Source: Sporosarcina trichiuri
GTDB lineage: Bacteria; Bacillota; Bacilli; Bacillales_A; Planococcaceae
DNA length: 64,000 nucleotides
Direction: 5' to 3'
Assembly: GCF_030406775.1 (NCBI RefSeq)
Contig: NZ_CP129119.1
Location: 2,449,501-2,513,500 of the forward strand
Shown: one piece after another, positions 61,891-64,000 of the stretch
How the letters are laid out: each line of letters starts with the position of its first letter
Numbering within the stretch: the stretch's first letter is position 1
Notes under the pieces: model-generated
The model's database searches: none
What the model was told of the DNA's origin: nothing
The model's input: the letters and a program-made list of their open reading frames with translations, nothing else
Position numbers and translations under genes: made by a program

Positions 61891-62856
61891 CTACTGGTTT
61901 TTGTTCCGTCCGAATCCAGTCGCCTCAGACAGCGAACGGTCCGGATCCGCCGCATAGCAATAGAATTTTTCCCGCCGGCAAAGCTGATAGTACTGCTGTG
62001 CCCGGAAGCCGGACGTATAATCGACGGACAGGACAATCTTCCCTTGTTCCGTGAAGCGGTCCAGCCAGGCCAGTCGTCCGGCGATTGCGGATTCAGCGTT
62101 TTTCCGTTTCCCGTCATACCACACATCCTCTACTCCGATACCATCAACCGCATTCAGGTATGCATCACCAGCAGCCATCCCGATCAGCTCCTCCCCATTC
62201 TGAGGGATGATCAGAAATCCGGGGTCCGTATCTTTCGCTATGGCGGACAGGCTCCGGACAAACTGGATCATCCGGTCCGCCGCCTCTTCTCTGGTTGCAG
62301 GATCGGTATGCAGGCGACCTTCTTTTCCTCCGCCATATACTCCATCATTCCCCCAATATTCATAAGCATCGATAATATCCAGATAGACACCGCTGAACCC
62401 GGTCTCCTGGATCTTTTTCAATTCAGACGTGACGATCTGCTGCCAGGCAGGAGTCCAATAGCGCACCTTTATGCTTTCCGGCCATTCAGGATTCGCGATA
62501 GACCCGGCCCATTCAGGCGCGGCCGGCGTGATGGTCAGCTTCCCGTTCTTCTCCTGTCCCCATTCATTTTTCCAGTACGGCAGATAACTGCTCGCCTCAC
62601 CGATGCTCAAATACGCGATCGGTTCTGCACCCGATTGGCGGATCCGCTCGATTTCCCGGCGAGTATAAGGCACGGCCCCGTCTTTTGTACGGTCCATGAC
62701 AGCATACTCGACGGGCAGGGTCACAAGTTCGTCCACGGAGGCATCCTGCAGCTGATACACCCAAGTGGGCCGTCCCTCATCCAAACCGAAAAACCCAGCA
62801 TACAGCAGAGCGGCCGCAATGGCACCGATCCCTGCAATCATCAGCCATTTTCCCAT
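61891..62856 (-). CDS. GH114-like (TM1410/MJ1477 family) putative glycosidase, membrane-anchored
   Basis: 321 residues: an N-terminal membrane anchor (5-24), then a TIM-barrel region with AYLSIGEAS, TGFSGVYLDIIDAYEYWG and FLIIPQNGEELIG. These fit the family of putative endo-alpha-1,4-polygalactosaminidases (Glyco_hydro_114), extracellular enzymes acting on galactosaminogalactan-type polymers. Activity is unproved. ATG 62856 follows AGGGAT. Divergent from dppA. Confidence 0.78.
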   Translation of the reverse strand: MGKWLMIAGIGAIAAALLYAGFFGLDEGRPTWVYQLQDASVDELVTLPVEYAVMDRTKDGAVPYTRREIERIRQSGAEPIAYLSIGEASSYLPYWKNEWGQEKNGKLTITPAAPEWAGSIANPEWPESIKVRYWTPAWQQIVTSELKKIQETGFSGVYLDIIDAYEYWGNDGVYGGGKEGRLHTDPATREEAADRMIQFVRSLSAIAKDTDPGFLIIPQNGEELIGMAAGDAYLNAVDGIGVEDVWYDGKRKNAESAIAGRLAWLDRFTEQGKIVLSVDYTSGFRAQQYYQLCRREKFYCYAADPDRSLSEATGFGRNKNQ

Positions 62857-62930
62857 AACAGATCCCTGCTTCCTATCAGTTAATCATGCCATAAAAAAAT
62901 ATTTGAGTAGATCCATTATACTAAATTATC

Positions 62931-62959
62931 TTGTTATTTGAATAATAGTTTGGTATTGT
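62931..62959 (+). promoter_or_regulatory. dppA promoter
   Basis: TTGTTA (62931-62936), 17-bp spacer ending TGG, TATTGT (62954-62959). A hairpin CGACAGA-tttt-TCTGTCG (62976-62993) follows in the leader, 20 bp before the start codon. Confidence 0.65.
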
Positions 62960-63012
62960 TAGATAATAATACAACCGACAGATTTTTCTGTCGACTAGAA
63001 GGTAGGGTTCTT

Positions 63013-63837
63013 ATGAAAATTTTTGTATCAGTGGACATGGAAGGGATTACAGGGCTTCCGGACGAGTCATACGTGGACTCTCATCGGCACAACTACGAAC
63101 GGGCCCGGAGGATCATGACACAGGAAGCGAATGCAATTGCAGCTGCCGCATTTGAAAACGGGGCCCAGGAAGTGCTCATCAATGACAGCCACTCAAAGAT
63201 GAATAATCTGATGATCGAGGAGCTCCACCCGGATGCAGAACTGATTATGGGCAGTATGAAACCGCTTTCAATGGTTCAATCGCTGGACAGCTCCTATACA
63301 GGAGCAGTATTTGCAGGCTATCATGCGCGTGCAGGCCAGCCGGGTGTCATGAGCCATACGATGATTTTCGGCGTCCGTAATATTTACATCAACGAGATGG
63401 CGGTTGGGGAACTCGGATTCAACGCGTACGTCGCCGGTTATTACGGCGTACCTGTCCTGATGGTGGCAGGGGACGACGGTGCCTGCCGGGAAGCGGAAGC
63501 ATTGATTCCGAATGTCGTCACTGCTCCGGTGAAATACTCCATTTCCCGATCCTCTGTCCGGACACTTCACCCCGAAAAAGCCCAGGCACTGCTGCAGGAG
63601 CGGATGGAACAGGCCCTGAAGAACAGGGAATCCATCAAGCCGCTGACACCTCCCGATCATCCCGTCATGAGGATCGAATTCACCAATTACGGGGAAGCCG
63701 AATGGGCCGCATTGATGCCTGGCTGTGAAATCGAGGAAGGGACCACCATTGTCCGGTATGAAGCCAAGGATATTATCGACGCCTACAGAGCGATGCTCGT
63801 CATGACCGAGCTTGCGATGCAGACGACATTTTGTTAA
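63013..63837 (+). CDS. dppA: D-aminopeptidase DppA (M55)
   Basis: 274 residues, the length of Bacillus DppA. Metal and active-site segments FVSVDMEGITGLP, INDSHSKMNN, GYHARAG and HTMI are present. It is a cytoplasmic Zn peptidase that cleaves D-alanyl-D-alanine-type peptides. ATG 63013 follows AAGGTAGGG; the frame is open upstream through the promoter. Starts an operon with a dipeptide permease, as in the Bacillus dpp operon. Confidence 0.92.
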   Translation: MKIFVSVDMEGITGLPDESYVDSHRHNYERARRIMTQEANAIAAAAFENGAQEVLINDSHSKMNNLMIEELHPDAELIMGSMKPLSMVQSLDSSYTGAVFAGYHARAGQPGVMSHTMIFGVRNIYINEMAVGELGFNAYVAGYYGVPVLMVAGDDGACREAEALIPNVVTAPVKYSISRSSVRTLHPEKAQALLQERMEQALKNRESIKPLTPPDHPVMRIEFTNYGEAEWAALMPGCEIEEGTTIVRYEAKDIIDAYRAMLVMTELAMQTTFC

Positions 63838-63849
63838 GGGGGAACGAGA

Positions 63850-64000
63850 GTGCCGCTATACATATTGAAGCGTTTCATCATGATGATTGTCACCATACTG
63901 ATTATTGCCACGCTGACATTTGTACTGATGCGGGCGATTCCGGGCTCCCCGTTCGATGAAGAACGGACGTCGAACCCGACGATCCAGGCGAACCTGGAGA
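63850..64000 (+). CDS. dppB: Dipeptide ABC transporter permease DppB, N-terminal part (cut by window edge)
   Basis: The first 50 codons show the typical OppB/DppB N-terminus (LYILKRFIMMIVTILIIATL, then TFVLMRAIPGSPFDEER). GTG 63850 follows GGGGGAA. It lies 12 bp after dppA and runs off the right edge. Confidence 0.85.
   Translation, partial: MPLYILKRFIMMIVTILIIATLTFVLMRAIPGSPFDEERTSNPTIQANLE

Overview
The window looks like chromosomal DNA of a moderately GC-rich (by eye mid-50s %) Gram-positive bacterium of the Bacillales, most plausibly Planococcaceae (Sporosarcina/Bhargavaea/Planococcus-like). The reasons are strong AGGAGG-type ribosome sites, frequent TTG/GTG starts, Bacillus-type gene sets (mqo, ytvA, a riboflavin operon behind an FMN riboswitch, vmlR, dacC-like, dppA), an SLH-anchored surface enzyme and many short intrinsic terminators. 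No rRNA, tRNA, insertion sequence, prophage or CRISPR array was recognised.

Layout. 1-2.4 kb: an oligopeptide-type ABC permease (cut by the left edge) divergent from a fused two-ATPase subunit. 2.5-13.7 kb: malate:quinone oxidoreductase with a hairpin leader, a DUF3889 protein, Ogt DNA repair, an ABC exporter pair, an NAD-binding DUF2867 protein, a nitroreductase divergent from an HxlR regulator with a double operator, a Tad2-like (DUF2829) protein, an SDR, QueT behind a preQ1-II-like riboswitch, and a GNAT enzyme near a perfect cre site. 13.8-18.4 kb: ribDEBAH on the minus strand with FMN riboswitch and terminator, next to the LOV photoreceptor ytvA. 18.9-36 kb: rhodanese, a VmlR-like ABC-F protein behind an attenuator, SelO, a Bcr/CflA exporter, SLH-5'-nucleotidase, a second ABC exporter pair, an LLM flavoenzyme, a PBP4-type carboxypeptidase, glycerate kinase and PgeF. 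36-42 kb: a molybdopterin oxidoreductase with a C-terminal LysM domain, a DAACS symporter and a CynX-type MFS protein.

42-62 kb is a metabolic island for ureide and small amide compounds: an AllC-type amidohydrolase, AllD ureidoglycolate dehydrogenase, an alpha/beta hydrolase, the oxamate carbamoyltransferase set AllF-AllG-AllH with carbamate kinase, a Cache-domain sensor kinase with its response regulator, an MFS transporter, 5-oxoprolinase PxpB-PxpC-PxpA, a FhuF-like protein, a P1-family peptidase and an OFA-family (oxalate/formate-type) transporter. The promoters of allF and of the MFS gene share a 21-bp identical element at the same distance from the -10 box, which suggests a common regulator. 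The right end carries a GH114-like protein and the start of a dppA-dppB peptide operon.

Several intergenic gaps hold arrays of a short core repeated every 20-21 bp (CGCTCAAG, TATCGGAC, TTTATG) or a CCCGGG palindrome. The different cores share one period, and these arrays are the least explained structure in the window.
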